Made by a program: the position numbers and the translations under genes. From a virus, in the IMG/VR virus record IMGVR_UViG_3300006802_000698, positions 1-21,468 of that record: a stretch of DNA of 21,468 nt. One strand, given 5' to 3'. Position 1 is the stretch's first letter. Each line of letters starts with the position of its first letter. The notes under the pieces were generated by a model. That model worked only from the letters and a program-made list of their open reading frames with translations, did not search any database and was not told where the DNA came from. Below, in pieces: positions 15,150-21,468 of this stretch.

Positions 15150-15901
15150 TATCCAAATATTCCTTGTTGACCACCTAAAGCGCCTAAAATACCAGCACCT
15201 GCTGTTGCTACACCAAGAGCTGTTTGTAATGGGCTAGGGGGTGGTGTTGCTGTAGTTTGATATCCGGCTTGTGCTGGATATCCACCCATAATTCCGGTTA
15301 ATTGTTGACCCACAAAACCTAATCGTTGTTGTGGTTCGTAAGCTGCTTCTCTTTCTGCTTGTGCGGCAGCATCAAGAATAGCTTGTTGTTGTGCTTGTTG
15401 TTGTAAACCTAATTGTTGTTGATATTGACCTAAACCTTGAGCCGCTTGTAATTGGGCTAAAGCTTGTTGTTGAGCAGATTGAAATCCTTGTTGTCTTAAA
15501 TTAGCTAAAGTTTGTGCTGCTCCAACATCTTGTGCTGCTAGATATTCTGCTTGTTGAATGCCGGCTCTTGCACTACCAAAAGCATCTGCCCCTACTTGCT
15601 GTGCGGATAGTTGTTGTAATGATTTTTGTTTTTGTCTTTCTAAATCAGCTTGTGTAGCATTAATAACTTCTTGCTGATAAGGAGACATAAATTGTTGATA
15701 CGCATTGGGACCTAATAACGAACCAAGGCCCGCGGCTTGTTGGTAAGCTCCTGTTTGTAATTGTGTTTCAGCTGCTACAGAAGGAGCAAACTTAGATGTA
15801 TCAATAGGTTGACCTAATAAAGGTAATAATTTTTCTGTTAACGTAGTACCCGCTGCTTCTATAAAGGGAGCAGGTCTACTAATTGTTGTTGTTTCAGCCA
15901 T
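15149..15901 (-). CDS. Gln/Ala-rich putative virion protein (250 aa)
   Basis: Residues about 85-190 are dominated by Gln, Ala and Leu (for example Q-Q-A-L-A-Q-L-Q-A-A-Q), with long helical, probably coiled-coil, character. The last 30 residues are Gly/Ala-rich and hydrophobic (A-L-G-V-A-T-A-G-A-G-I-L-G-A-L-G-G) and could contact a membrane. Pattern and place resemble the small internal virion proteins that accompany large ejection proteins in short-tailed phages, but sequence identity cannot be claimed. No enzyme motif. Coupled on both sides by TAATG overlaps, with GGAGG upstream, so it is likely made together with the 570-aa and 405-aa proteins. Confidence 0.62.
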   Translation of the reverse strand: MAETTTISRPAPFIEAAGTTLTEKLLPLLGQPIDTSKFAPSVAAETQLQTGAYQQAAGLGSLLGPNAYQQFMSPYQQEVINATQADLERQKQKSLQQLSAQQVGADAFGSARAGIQQAEYLAAQDVGAAQTLANLRQQGFQSAQQQALAQLQAAQGLGQYQQQLGLQQQAQQQAILDAAAQAEREAAYEPQQRLGFVGQQLTGIMGGYPAQAGYQTTATPPPSPLQTALGVATAGAGILGALGGQQGIFG

Positions 15902-17613
15902 TAAACTCTAGCCTCCAAGCTATGCATTAAATCATACATTTTTTGTGCACCTTTGTTAACACTTCCACCACCAGCGGCTCTCACTGCATCAGCGGTCATG
16001 ACAAATTCATTTTTAGATAATCTTGCCGGAACATCATCTGCTTTTTCTTTTACACCAATCGGTACAAAACCACCGGGTCTTAAATCCATTTCAGCAGGCA
16101 TACCACCCATTTTTAAGTTCATGATACCGCCTTCTGCTTTAGTATCATATAAGTCAATTCCATAAACATTTAATAATTCCGCCATGGCTTCAGATACATT
16201 AACACCATCTTCTATTTGTTGAAATAACTGAGATACTCTTCCGGTGTTTTGTTTTTTAACCATTTTACCGCCAGCATATCCAGCACGTCCACCTTTTTTA
16301 TATTTTTCTGAATTACCTAAATCTGATTGAAGTTCTAACCATGTATCTGTGAATTCTTCAAAGCTCATTGGATCACCTGACAAACCTAATTCATCTGCTT
16401 GTCTTAAATAATCTTTATATGCAAAAGCTAAGCCACCGATAGATTTTTTAATTCGACCACCTTTTGCTTCTTGTACACGACCTTTTTTTCTAGGTTCCAT
16501 AATTTGTTCAATAACACTAGAGCCTACAGTTCCTTCTGGTGGATTATCCATGTTCATACCTAAACTCATTTTATACTCTTCTAATTCTTTCATTGCTTTT
16601 TTTGTAGCTATAGCATCTGCTTCTTCCATTTGTTTCATTGAATAAGAAGTTTGTGGTTTTTCAGGATCAAACATAGAATTGAAGATTTCTTTTTTACGTT
16701 CTTCAAACATCTTATTTAAAACTTCGTCACTAGGCTCTGCTCCTAATAATTTAGCTATAAATGTCTTAACAGGACCACCGATTCTATATCCAATACGTCC
16801 GCCATTTGCTTTACTAGTAGCTTCTTCGTATAGTTTTTTAATCTCTTCATCAGTCATAGTTTCTAAATCTTTTCCACCAAAACCACCATAACCTAAATCT
16901 ATTAATTTTATCTCTAAGGCAAGACGATTCATGTCGGATGCTTTATCATATAAACTACTACCACCATTAGCATAACCTACACGTCCACCTTTTTTATATC
17001 CATACTTAGATAAGGCACTATCAATTTCTTCTTGATTAAATCCAGCTAAGTTCATGTATTTTGTAATGTAATCTTTTCGTGCCTGTGTATCCGCAGCTTC
17101 GGTCATACCTTGTTTTTCCATCATTCTATTATATTCATCATTAGCTTTTTCTGCTGCGTCCATTGCGGCCAAAGTTCCACCTGCTCCCGCAGCTAAAGAT
17201 GCGGACATTCCAACATCACCTAATGTTGCTGTTGCTAAATCAGGAGACATTAATTGTCCTGCGCTCTCTGAAATATTATAAAGATTAGATTTTAAAGCTG
17301 TGGGAGGACCTGCTTGTAATCCTCTTGCAGGTATACCTTTTAAATAAGTTCCACCGCCGGAGAAAATTCCAGAAAGAAGAGCGGATCGCGGATCAATCTT
17401 CTGACCCATCAATGCTTGAGTAGCAACGTTAGTTCCTGCTCCTATTAAACCTGTTCTTAAAGCTTGCCCTATAGGAGAAGCAAATATACCGGATGCAGCG
17501 CCTGGTAACATAGTACCAAGAAGAGGTGCACCAAACATCGATGCCGCAATTGGCACGATTGGTTTAATCTCATTGGGGATTATTCTATCAAATGTTTTAG
17601 CGACTGCGCCCAT
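15901..17613 (-). CDS. Gly-rich repeat protein with five GG-x(5-6)-GG motifs (570 aa), probable virion protein
   Basis: The N-terminal ~170 residues are hydrophobic and Gly/Ala-rich (I-P-I-A-A-S-M-F-G-A-P-L-L-G and S-L-A-A-G-A-G-G-T-L-A-A-M), with possible membrane segments. The rest carries five related Gly-Gly bounded motifs: GGRVGYANGG (209-218), GGRIGYRIGG (271-280), GGRIKKSIGG (385-394), GGRAGYAGGK (441-450) and GGIMNLKMGG (495-504), linked by helical segments of varying sequence. A conserved-looking C-terminal part follows (P-G-G-F-V-P-I-G-V-K-E-K, then R-L-S-K-N-E-F-V-M-T-A-D-A-V-R), which I associate with marine phage genomes without a known function. Lysines flank most motifs. Start: ATG with AAGGAG four bases away. 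It overlaps the end of the HlyC-like gene by 17 bases. Possible roles are ejection, tail or envelope contact. Confidence 0.68.
   Translation of the reverse strand: MGAVAKTFDRIIPNEIKPIVPIAASMFGAPLLGTMLPGAASGIFASPIGQALRTGLIGAGTNVATQALMGQKIDPRSALLSGIFSGGGTYLKGIPARGLQAGPPTALKSNLYNISESAGQLMSPDLATATLGDVGMSASLAAGAGGTLAAMDAAEKANDEYNRMMEKQGMTEAADTQARKDYITKYMNLAGFNQEEIDSALSKYGYKKGGRVGYANGGSSLYDKASDMNRLALEIKLIDLGYGGFGGKDLETMTDEEIKKLYEEATSKANGGRIGYRIGGPVKTFIAKLLGAEPSDEVLNKMFEERKKEIFNSMFDPEKPQTSYSMKQMEEADAIATKKAMKELEEYKMSLGMNMDNPPEGTVGSSVIEQIMEPRKKGRVQEAKGGRIKKSIGGLAFAYKDYLRQADELGLSGDPMSFEEFTDTWLELQSDLGNSEKYKKGGRAGYAGGKMVKKQNTGRVSQLFQQIEDGVNVSEAMAELLNVYGIDLYDTKAEGGIMNLKMGGMPAEMDLRPGGFVPIGVKEKADDVPARLSKNEFVMTADAVRAAGGGSVNKGAQKMYDLMHSLEARV
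16264..16989 (-). repeat. Cluster of four GG-R-x-GG decapeptide motifs
   Basis: Protein-level degenerate repeats at 16960-16989, 16774-16803, 16432-16461 and 16264-16293, coding GGR(V/I/A)xxxxGG-type decapeptides. A fifth, related motif, GGIMNLKMGG, lies at 16102-16131. Intervals between motif starts are 62, 114, 56 and 54 residues, and the intervening sequence is not repeated, so this is a dispersed short motif and not a tandem duplication. Three of the four are preceded by Lys within two residues (K-K-GG, K-A-N-GG, A-K-GG, K-K-GG). Confidence 0.75.
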
Positions 17614-18037
17614 AGTGCTCCTTTGTATATCTTACAGCGGCTCTTGTGATAGTACCATCATCAGATACCCTAAGCCATTTTACAGGTTTATTATAACCTA
17701 AAAGGTTTGTAAAGTATTCTTTTGTCCATTTCATAACGGATTTTATGTTACCTGTGCAGATAGTTTCTATATGCCAGGGAATGTTTCCGCTATTGTAATC
17801 TTCAGGGTTAAGTTCCGCTGTCGTCATAAATCTTTTTTCCGCATCCTCACTTAAAAATGCCCAGTTGGTAAATGCATGAGGTATTCCGTTTTCATAATGA
17901 ATCTTGTATTGATTCAATTCAACAGATGGAGCGATATGGTCTAGCACGTCCTCGAACGTGTGCGGTTGATAGCGAGGAAAAGACTTATATAGTCCAAAAG
18001 CTACGGTAATATCATAGAGTTTACCAGCATCTATCAC
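17597..18037 (-). CDS. HlyC-like (RTX toxin lysine-acyltransferase family) protein
   Basis: The 146-aa product aligns with HlyC of E. coli from memory: L-N-Q-Y (41-44) with A-N-Q-Y; N-W-A-F-L-S (58-63) with S-W-A-N-L-S; E-D-Y-N-S-G-N-I-P-W (79-88) with E-D-W-T-S-G-D-R-K-W; and L-R-V-S-D-D-G-T-I (122-130) with I-R-V-D-P-K-T-H-V. HlyC enzymes move a fatty acyl group from acyl-ACP to lysines of RTX toxins. The catalytic pair of HlyC is His23 and Asp92. Here Asp92 aligns with Glu91, and no His falls at the His23 position (Tyr23 or Arg22; His26 is near). So activity may be altered. The start is a GTG without a good Shine-Dalgarno, eight bases after the GT2 gene. The gene overlaps the start of the Gly-rich 570-aa gene, a candidate partner. 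Confidence 0.68.
   Translation of the reverse strand: MIDAGKLYDITVAFGLYKSFPRYQPHTFEDVLDHIAPSVELNQYKIHYENGIPHAFTNWAFLSEDAEKRFMTTAELNPEDYNSGNIPWHIETICTGNIKSVMKWTKEYFTNLLGYNKPVKWLRVSDDGTITRAAVRYTKEHYGRSR
17618..17623 (-). promoter_or_regulatory. Shine-Dalgarno of the 570-aa repeat-protein gene
   Basis: AAGGAG on the minus strand, four bases before the ATG at 17613, inside the last codons of the HlyC-like gene. It confirms that the 17-base gene overlap is real. Confidence 0.6.
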
Positions 18038-18045
18038 AGATAAAT

Positions 18046-18789
18046 TTACTTGTTTTCTTCGGTTTCGTCAACTTCTAAAGGTGTAAAGATTTGATCTAAA
18101 CTACCTTTATAAGCATGGCCTCCGTAGTGTGTTAAAGAAGTCTTAGCATCTGCGTAGATTTTACCCCCTATTTTGGTCCATAGATTACAGAAAGCAATAT
18201 CTTCCCCTAAATATCCATGTTCCGGGTGTACATCTGTTTCAAAGAAAGTATACCAACCTTCATCTAATTTTTGTACGCTATCAGCTACCATTTGACTATT
18301 CACTGTTTTCTTTTCCGGATACTCTTCTGCTAGTTTCTTAAAGACATTTCGATGAATCATCATAAACCCTGTTGGTCCGGCTGTAATCTCTACAAAGCCT
18401 TCATCATCCATATTAACTTTATCTCTGTTAGGGAAGTGGACAATAAACTGTAAACCACCTTCTTTGCTGTATCCTTTGACAGGATAAGGTGTTAGCATTA
18501 ATTCTTCCCCTCTACGAAGTAATCTTGCTACGGACTCCGGTTCAAATCCTATATCGGAATCAATAAATAATAAGTAATCACAATCACTATTTAAGAAAGA
18601 TGCTACACAGTTATTTCTAGCCTGGGTAACTAAAGCCATTCCTGATTGTAAATGAACCATACTAGTAATCTTCATGTCATCAAAATTGGTTGCAATCAAT
18701 CGCATGACACTATTCATGTAGGTTGTAGTAACTTGATGTCCATACGCAGGTGTAGCGATGAATATCTTATGGTGGGGTTTTTCTGACAT
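18046..18789 (-). CDS. GT-A fold glycosyltransferase (GT2-like)
   Basis: A 247-aa soluble enzyme with a GT-A type nucleotide-sugar site: I-A-T-P-A-Y-G (11-17) at the first strand, Q-A-R-N-N (56-60), the metal-binding D-S-D in L-F-I-D-S-D-I-G-F (74-82), G-P-T-G-F-M-M-I (138-145), and a late acidic motif G-E-D-I-A-F-C (195-201). No signal peptide or membrane segment. It should transfer a sugar to a glycan or protein in the cytoplasm; donor and acceptor are unknown. ATG with AAAGGAG upstream, directly after the GT4-type gene. With that gene and the methyltransferase it forms a three-gene sugar-modification cluster within virion genes, so the target may be a virion protein or host surface glycan. 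Confidence 0.85.
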   Translation of the reverse strand: MSEKPHHKIFIATPAYGHQVTTTYMNSVMRLIATNFDDMKITSMVHLQSGMALVTQARNNCVASFLNSDCDYLLFIDSDIGFEPESVARLLRRGEELMLTPYPVKGYSKEGGLQFIVHFPNRDKVNMDDEGFVEITAGPTGFMMIHRNVFKKLAEEYPEKKTVNSQMVADSVQKLDEGWYTFFETDVHPEHGYLGEDIAFCNLWTKIGGKIYADAKTSLTHYGGHAYKGSLDQIFTPLEVDETEENK

Positions 18790-19713
18790 TTATTTCTCCT
18801 TTATGTTATCTAAAAAGTCAAACCATTCGTATTTACGCATATCCCAAGTCCAATATTTTTTATAATGTTGGTGTTGCGTTAAGTAGTCGTGATCGTCGAA
18901 TAATACACTATCCATTGCACTATTCAATGATTTAGCATATTTCTGTGCTAATTCTTCTTGGTTAGGTTCGTATTCAATATACTCTGCAAAATCATTACAA
19001 GTCTCGGGCAACGCTCCGTGGTTCGTTGTAACTACTTTACACCCCGCATATAATGCTTCGAGGGCTGATAGGCAAGACGTTTCTTCAAAGATTGAAGGGT
19101 ATGCCAAAATGTGAGACTTAGATACTGCTGCTCTAACTTCTTCATTCGGTGCGTATCCCAAATAATTAATATTAGGTGTTTGCCTACATAATTCAAAAAG
19201 TGATTGAAATTTTTCATCTTCTGTTTGTTGGAACTCCGTACCATAAATTTTAGTGGAAGAGTAGATATCACATTCAAAATCATCTCGCAAGTCATTTAGT
19301 ATTTGGATAGCGCGGACCAATACAGAAAGTCCGCGCCAAGGGGTTGAGGTGTAAGTAAGCTTTATTTTTTGGATATTATTCCAATGGTCCACGTTCCACG
19401 GTCCATCTTCAATCGCATTACGAATAACGACTGATTTATACTCGGGTATTTGAAATCGTTCTCTAAATCGCTGAAATTGCCAATGACTGACATAGACAAA
19501 ATAATCTACAGAATCCACAAATCGTCGATCATACATATATTGAACATTGGGTTGGTCATAACTTAAATGTTGCCAAATGACATTAATCTTGTCTTTTTGG
19601 ATCATATTCGGATGACATACCGAAGGAATAAGATTAACGCCTTCTAAGTAATGATCAGCTAGTCTTGACAGCAAACTGTCGCGTAGTATTTCTGTTCCGC
19701 CTTGGGGATTCAT
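18790..19713 (-). CDS. GT4-like (GT-B fold) glycosyltransferase
   Basis: A 307-aa protein with the C-terminal signature of GT4 enzymes: L-A-Y-P-S-I-F-E-E-T-S-C-L-S-A-L-E-A (203-220), containing the E-x7-E motif (E211, E219), then G-C-K-V-V-T-T. The N-terminus has N-P-Q-G-G-T-E (2-8), like the G-G-x-E loop that contacts the nucleotide-sugar. It is shorter than most GT4 enzymes (about 350-400 aa) because the usual first beta strand before the G-G loop is missing; I see no better start upstream in the same frame. ATG with GGAG seven bases away. Its first 59 bases overlap the end of the methyltransferase gene, so expression is coupled. The acceptor is unknown. Confidence 0.83.
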   Translation of the reverse strand: MNPQGGTEILRDSLLSRLADHYLEGVNLIPSVCHPNMIQKDKINVIWQHLSYDQPNVQYMYDRRFVDSVDYFVYVSHWQFQRFRERFQIPEYKSVVIRNAIEDGPWNVDHWNNIQKIKLTYTSTPWRGLSVLVRAIQILNDLRDDFECDIYSSTKIYGTEFQQTEDEKFQSLFELCRQTPNINYLGYAPNEEVRAAVSKSHILAYPSIFEETSCLSALEALYAGCKVVTTNHGALPETCNDFAEYIEYEPNQEELAQKYAKSLNSAMDSVLFDDHDYLTQHQHYKKYWTWDMRKYEWFDFLDNIKEK

Positions 19714-20320
19714 TTATTTCTCCATTTCTAAATAGGGCATCCATTTGGATGAGTTTTCCGGTTGATTCATACATTAAATCAAACACGTCGCACAACATAA
19801 AGTTGTGTTGTTGTAGATAGCTAATAACATCCGAAGCCATGGGTGCTCCAATATTATAATCTACTGTTTGCATCTCTAATAAGAGATATTCTGCCTTTTT
19901 AATCGTATTCATTCCGCCTTTAATAATATCGAGTTCAGAACCTTGAACATCCATTTTAATAAAGTCGTAATCTTTTGTGACGAAGTTATCGAGGGTTTTA
20001 CAGAACCGTACTTCCGGTTCAAATTTATATTCGGTATTTTCTTTATAGACACTGTTCCCGGTGGGGATACCATTCTTACATTTGTAATAGAGTATTTGAT
20101 CACCATCCGTCTTGCCGAGGACCGCGATCCGCGTCTCGCCAATCTCTTCTAATGTTTTAACTTTATCTGTATTGGCTTCAATCATGGTCACGTTGGCACT
20201 GGCGAAAATATCCTTAACCATTAAAGTCCAGGCACCTTCATAGGCACCAATATCTAAAATGTTTTGGGGATTGAAACCTTGGTTCTTGTAGTAGATTAGT
20301 CTTTTTTTGTGATTATCCAT
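19655..20320 (-). CDS. FkbM-family SAM-dependent methyltransferase
   Basis: Numbered from the ATG at 20320 (221 aa). SAM-binding motif I is I-L-D-I-G-A-Y-E-G (21-29), an acidic strand end M-I-E-A follows, and the FkbM-typical F-I-K-M-D-V-Q-G-S-E-L-D-I-I-K-G-G segment lies near residues 125-141, followed by L-L-L-E-M-Q. FkbM enzymes O-methylate sugars and related hydroxyls. An upstream TTG at 20341 would add seven residues; neither start has a clear Shine-Dalgarno, and the ATG is preferred. It overlaps the 85-aa gene by eight bases and the GT4-like gene by 59. The cluster suggests that a glycan is first built and then methyl-capped, perhaps to escape host recognition. Confidence 0.87.
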   Translation of the reverse strand: MDNHKKRLIYYKNQGFNPQNILDIGAYEGAWTLMVKDIFASANVTMIEANTDKVKTLEEIGETRIAVLGKTDGDQILYYKCKNGIPTGNSVYKENTEYKFEPEVRFCKTLDNFVTKDYDFIKMDVQGSELDIIKGGMNTIKKAEYLLLEMQTVDYNIGAPMASDVISYLQQHNFMLCDVFDLMYESTGKLIQMDALFRNGEINESPRRNRNTTRQFAVKTS

Positions 20321-20570
20321 CAGTTCTGCCAGACAATCCAATAATGTCCACTAACTTCGCAACTTTGATTTTAACGTTTTTTTGAACGTCAGCATGAGTT
20401 GTTTCAGTATTAGGATCTGCAATATCGGCGTCCGCAGCTTCTTCTGATTCGTATTCGGTATTAGTGCGTAGATTCTTTACAACGATTTCTGTCGGCACAG
20501 ATACAATGGGTACTTCGACACCATTGATTGTTGTTGAACCGATAACACCACCTTCTTGTTTAATAGGCAT
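20313..20570 (-). CDS. Hypothetical 85-aa acidic protein
   Basis: N-terminal half beta-prone with G-G-V-I-G-S-T-T-I-N-G-V-E-V-P (7-21); the middle is acidic (E-E-A-A-D-A-D-I-A-D) and probably flexible; the C-terminal 25 residues are basic and helical. The family is not recognised. It sits between two beta-rich virion genes and the sugar-modification cluster, with a 14-base gap before it and an eight-base overlap after it, and has AAGGA at a somewhat long distance upstream. A small structural or assembly protein is a reasonable guess from context only. Confidence 0.62.
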   Translation of the reverse strand: MPIKQEGGVIGSTTINGVEVPIVSVPTEIVVKNLRTNTEYESEEAADADIADPNTETTHADVQKNVKIKVAKLVDIIGLSGRTDG

Positions 20571-20584
20571 TCGTATTTATATCC

Positions 20585-20911
20585 TTAATCTCGATTAACT
20601 TCAAGTAGAGAAATAACACCATATACACTACTGGTAACAGTGGTATCTATTAATATTGCATCATTTTCTTCTAAGATAATAGGTCCTTTTGCAAGATTAC
20701 AAATAGTAGGCCCGGAAATAGAAGCAAAAGCAATTGTATTTGTACTCGATGTAGAACTGTCATAAATGTAAACTTTTAGGTTTTTGCTACCTGCTTCATT
20801 GGTTATCTGAATATTCTGAATAACAGCTCTGGCTGTAGCATTACAAGTATAAACAGTAGTTTGTGCTGTTGTACTAGGTGCGTAAAAGCTGTTTTTATAA
20901 ATGTTGGCCAT
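20585..20911 (-). CDS. Small beta-rich virion protein (108 aa)
   Basis: The product is rich in Thr, Ser, Ile and Val in alternating patterns (T-T-V-Y-T-C-N-A-T-A; V-Y-I-Y-D-S-S-T-S-S), a beta-sandwich-like composition common in phage head-decoration, fibre or adaptor proteins. The second half contains L-E-E-N-D-A-I-L-I-D, a turn frequently seen in such folds. No signal or membrane segment. It is coupled to the upstream virion gene by TAATG with AGGA upstream. I cannot tell whether it belongs to head, neck or fibre. Confidence 0.65.
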   Translation of the reverse strand: MANIYKNSFYAPSTTAQTTVYTCNATARAVIQNIQITNEAGSKNLKVYIYDSSTSSTNTIAFASISGPTICNLAKGPIILEENDAILIDTTVTSSVYGVISLLEVNRD

Positions 20912-21468
20912 TAATATCCATCCTGTACTAATAATAAATCAAAAGATGCAGAAGCAGAAGAGGTAGAACTTGCTAATGCTGAAACATAAATATCTGACTT
21001 TTGAGGTATTACACTAATTGCATTAAAGATAACATTTGTCTGTCCACCTCTAACATTTAAAAATTGTTTTGTTTGAAATGCTGCGTTAGCAATACTGTTA
21101 ACTCGTTGTATAAATTTAAAATCCATTTCTTGGTCTTTACCAGATGATACATCTATTGATAGTAAATAACCAGTATACCCTGCGGGTATGGTATATAAGC
21201 ACATTAAAGTTTGACCATTACCGGGGGATATAGTTGCTGCTACATCAGAACCACCTGTGTACGTTACAGTAATTGTTCCTTCATTATTTCCAAAAGACCC
21301 TGCTGTTTCAACAGACATTCTAAAAACTCTTAAAAATTGTTGTGTTGTAGTAACTGTGTTTGTACCATCTAAATCGACAGTCTCTTCTACTAAAGCATAA
21401 GAAGAATCAAGTCCTTGTATTCTTAAAGTTCTTGCAGCTGTTCCTGCTACATCATCATTAGCATTATC
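20911..21468 (-). CDS. Beta-rich virion protein, N-terminus cut by right edge
   Basis: The frame ends at 20911 and stays open through base 21468, so at least 185 residues are present and the start lies outside. An internal ATG at 21318 is not the start: the 50 codons before it continue the same kind of protein, including A-R-T-L-R-I-Q-G-L-D-S-S-Y and E-E-T-V-D-L-D-G-T-N-T-V-T-T. Such G-L-D...E-T-V-x-L-x-G-T strings are typical of repeated beta-strand proteins in marine phage virions. The C-terminal half continues the pattern (G-T-I-T-V-T-Y-T-G-G). The likely role is a head, neck or fibre component. Its last codon is coupled to the 108-aa gene by TAATG. Confidence 0.72.
   Translation of the reverse strand, partial: DNANDDVAGTAARTLRIQGLDSSYALVEETVDLDGTNTVTTTQQFLRVFRMSVETAGSFGNNEGTITVTYTGGSDVAATISPGNGQTLMCLYTIPAGYTGYLLSIDVSSGKDQEMDFKFIQRVNSIANAAFQTKQFLNVRGGQTNVIFNAISVIPQKSDIYVSALASSTSSASASFDLLLVQDGY

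Noticed and set aside
16102-16989. Calcium-binding RTX repeats (GGxGxDxUx) in the 570-aa protein
   Set aside because: The copies lack the Asp and the nine-residue tandem spacing; only the Gly-Gly pairs are similar, so they are not RTX repeats.
16102-16989. CRISPR-like spaced repeats
   Set aside because: The copies are conserved mainly at protein level, with unequal spacers inside an open reading frame.
17611-17623. Identical 13-base start region AAGGAGCACTATG shared with the helicase gene (4318-4330)
   Set aside because: It is just a good ribosome binding site followed by ATG; a chance match of that size around a selected motif is plausible.
19032-19295. Minus-strand 87-codon frame inside the GT4-like gene
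   Set aside because: The GT4 motifs are in the other frame over this stretch; the alternative protein has no recognisable features.
18046-20320. Host bacterial polysaccharide operon
   Set aside because: Although the three enzymes are typical of bacterial surface-sugar clusters, they are closely packed between virion genes on one strand with phage-like couplings.

Overview
The window is part of an AT-rich genome of a tailed double-stranded DNA phage, most likely a marine short-tailed phage of the uncultured/pelagiphage-like kind. The evidence is a compact replication block (family A DNA polymerase, archaeo-eukaryotic-type primase, SF1 and SF2 helicases, SSB-like protein, DUF3310), a very large ejection-type virion protein, an M15 endolysin, Gly-rich virion proteins with GG-R-x-GY motifs, and small beta-rich virion proteins. 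The host assignment (SAR11 or a similar marine bacterium) is inference. Terminase, portal and capsid genes are not present and probably lie beyond the right edge.

Layout. All genes but one are on the minus strand, so transcription runs from right to left. From the right edge: a beta-rich virion protein cut by the edge (its reading frame is open to base 21468), a second small beta-rich protein, an 85-aa hypothetical, then a sugar-modification cluster (FkbM-type methyltransferase, GT4-type and GT2-type glycosyltransferases). A HlyC-like acyltransferase follows, directly upstream of a 570-aa Gly-rich protein with five GG-x(5-6)-GG decapeptides. Then come a Gln/Ala-rich 250-aa protein, a coiled-coil 405-aa protein with one more decapeptide, a 1389-aa putative internal virion/ejection protein, and the M15 peptidase. 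These genes are nearly all joined by TAATG stop/start overlaps or gaps of a few bases.

The only plus-strand gene (7859-9307) is a SNF2-like SF2 helicase. It meets the endolysin gene tail to tail with overlapping stop codons. It shares a 64-bp intergenic region with the replication operon. That region holds two sigma70-like promoters laid face to face on the same DNA, with their -35 boxes inside the two arms of a perfect 10-bp inverted repeat.

The replication operon (7794 down to base 1) encodes two hypothetical proteins, an SSB-like protein ending in an acidic tail with terminal Pro-Phe, an AEP-type primase preceded by a cUUCGg hairpin, a zinc-ribbon protein, a UvrD-like helicase, a small hypothetical, a family A polymerase with Leu at the position of E. 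coli Phe762, another CxxC protein, DUF3310, a small hypothetical and, cut by the left edge, a sulfotransferase-like protein. No DnaB/T7 gp4-type replicative helicase is visible.

The most unusual points are the HlyC-like enzyme beside a repeat protein whose GG motifs are often flanked by lysines (a possible modified virion protein), the face-to-face promoter switch, and glycosyl-, methyl- and sulfo-transferase genes suggesting surface-sugar modification. No stretch over 300 bases lacks a gene, and I see no tRNA, rRNA, CRISPR array or insertion sequence.
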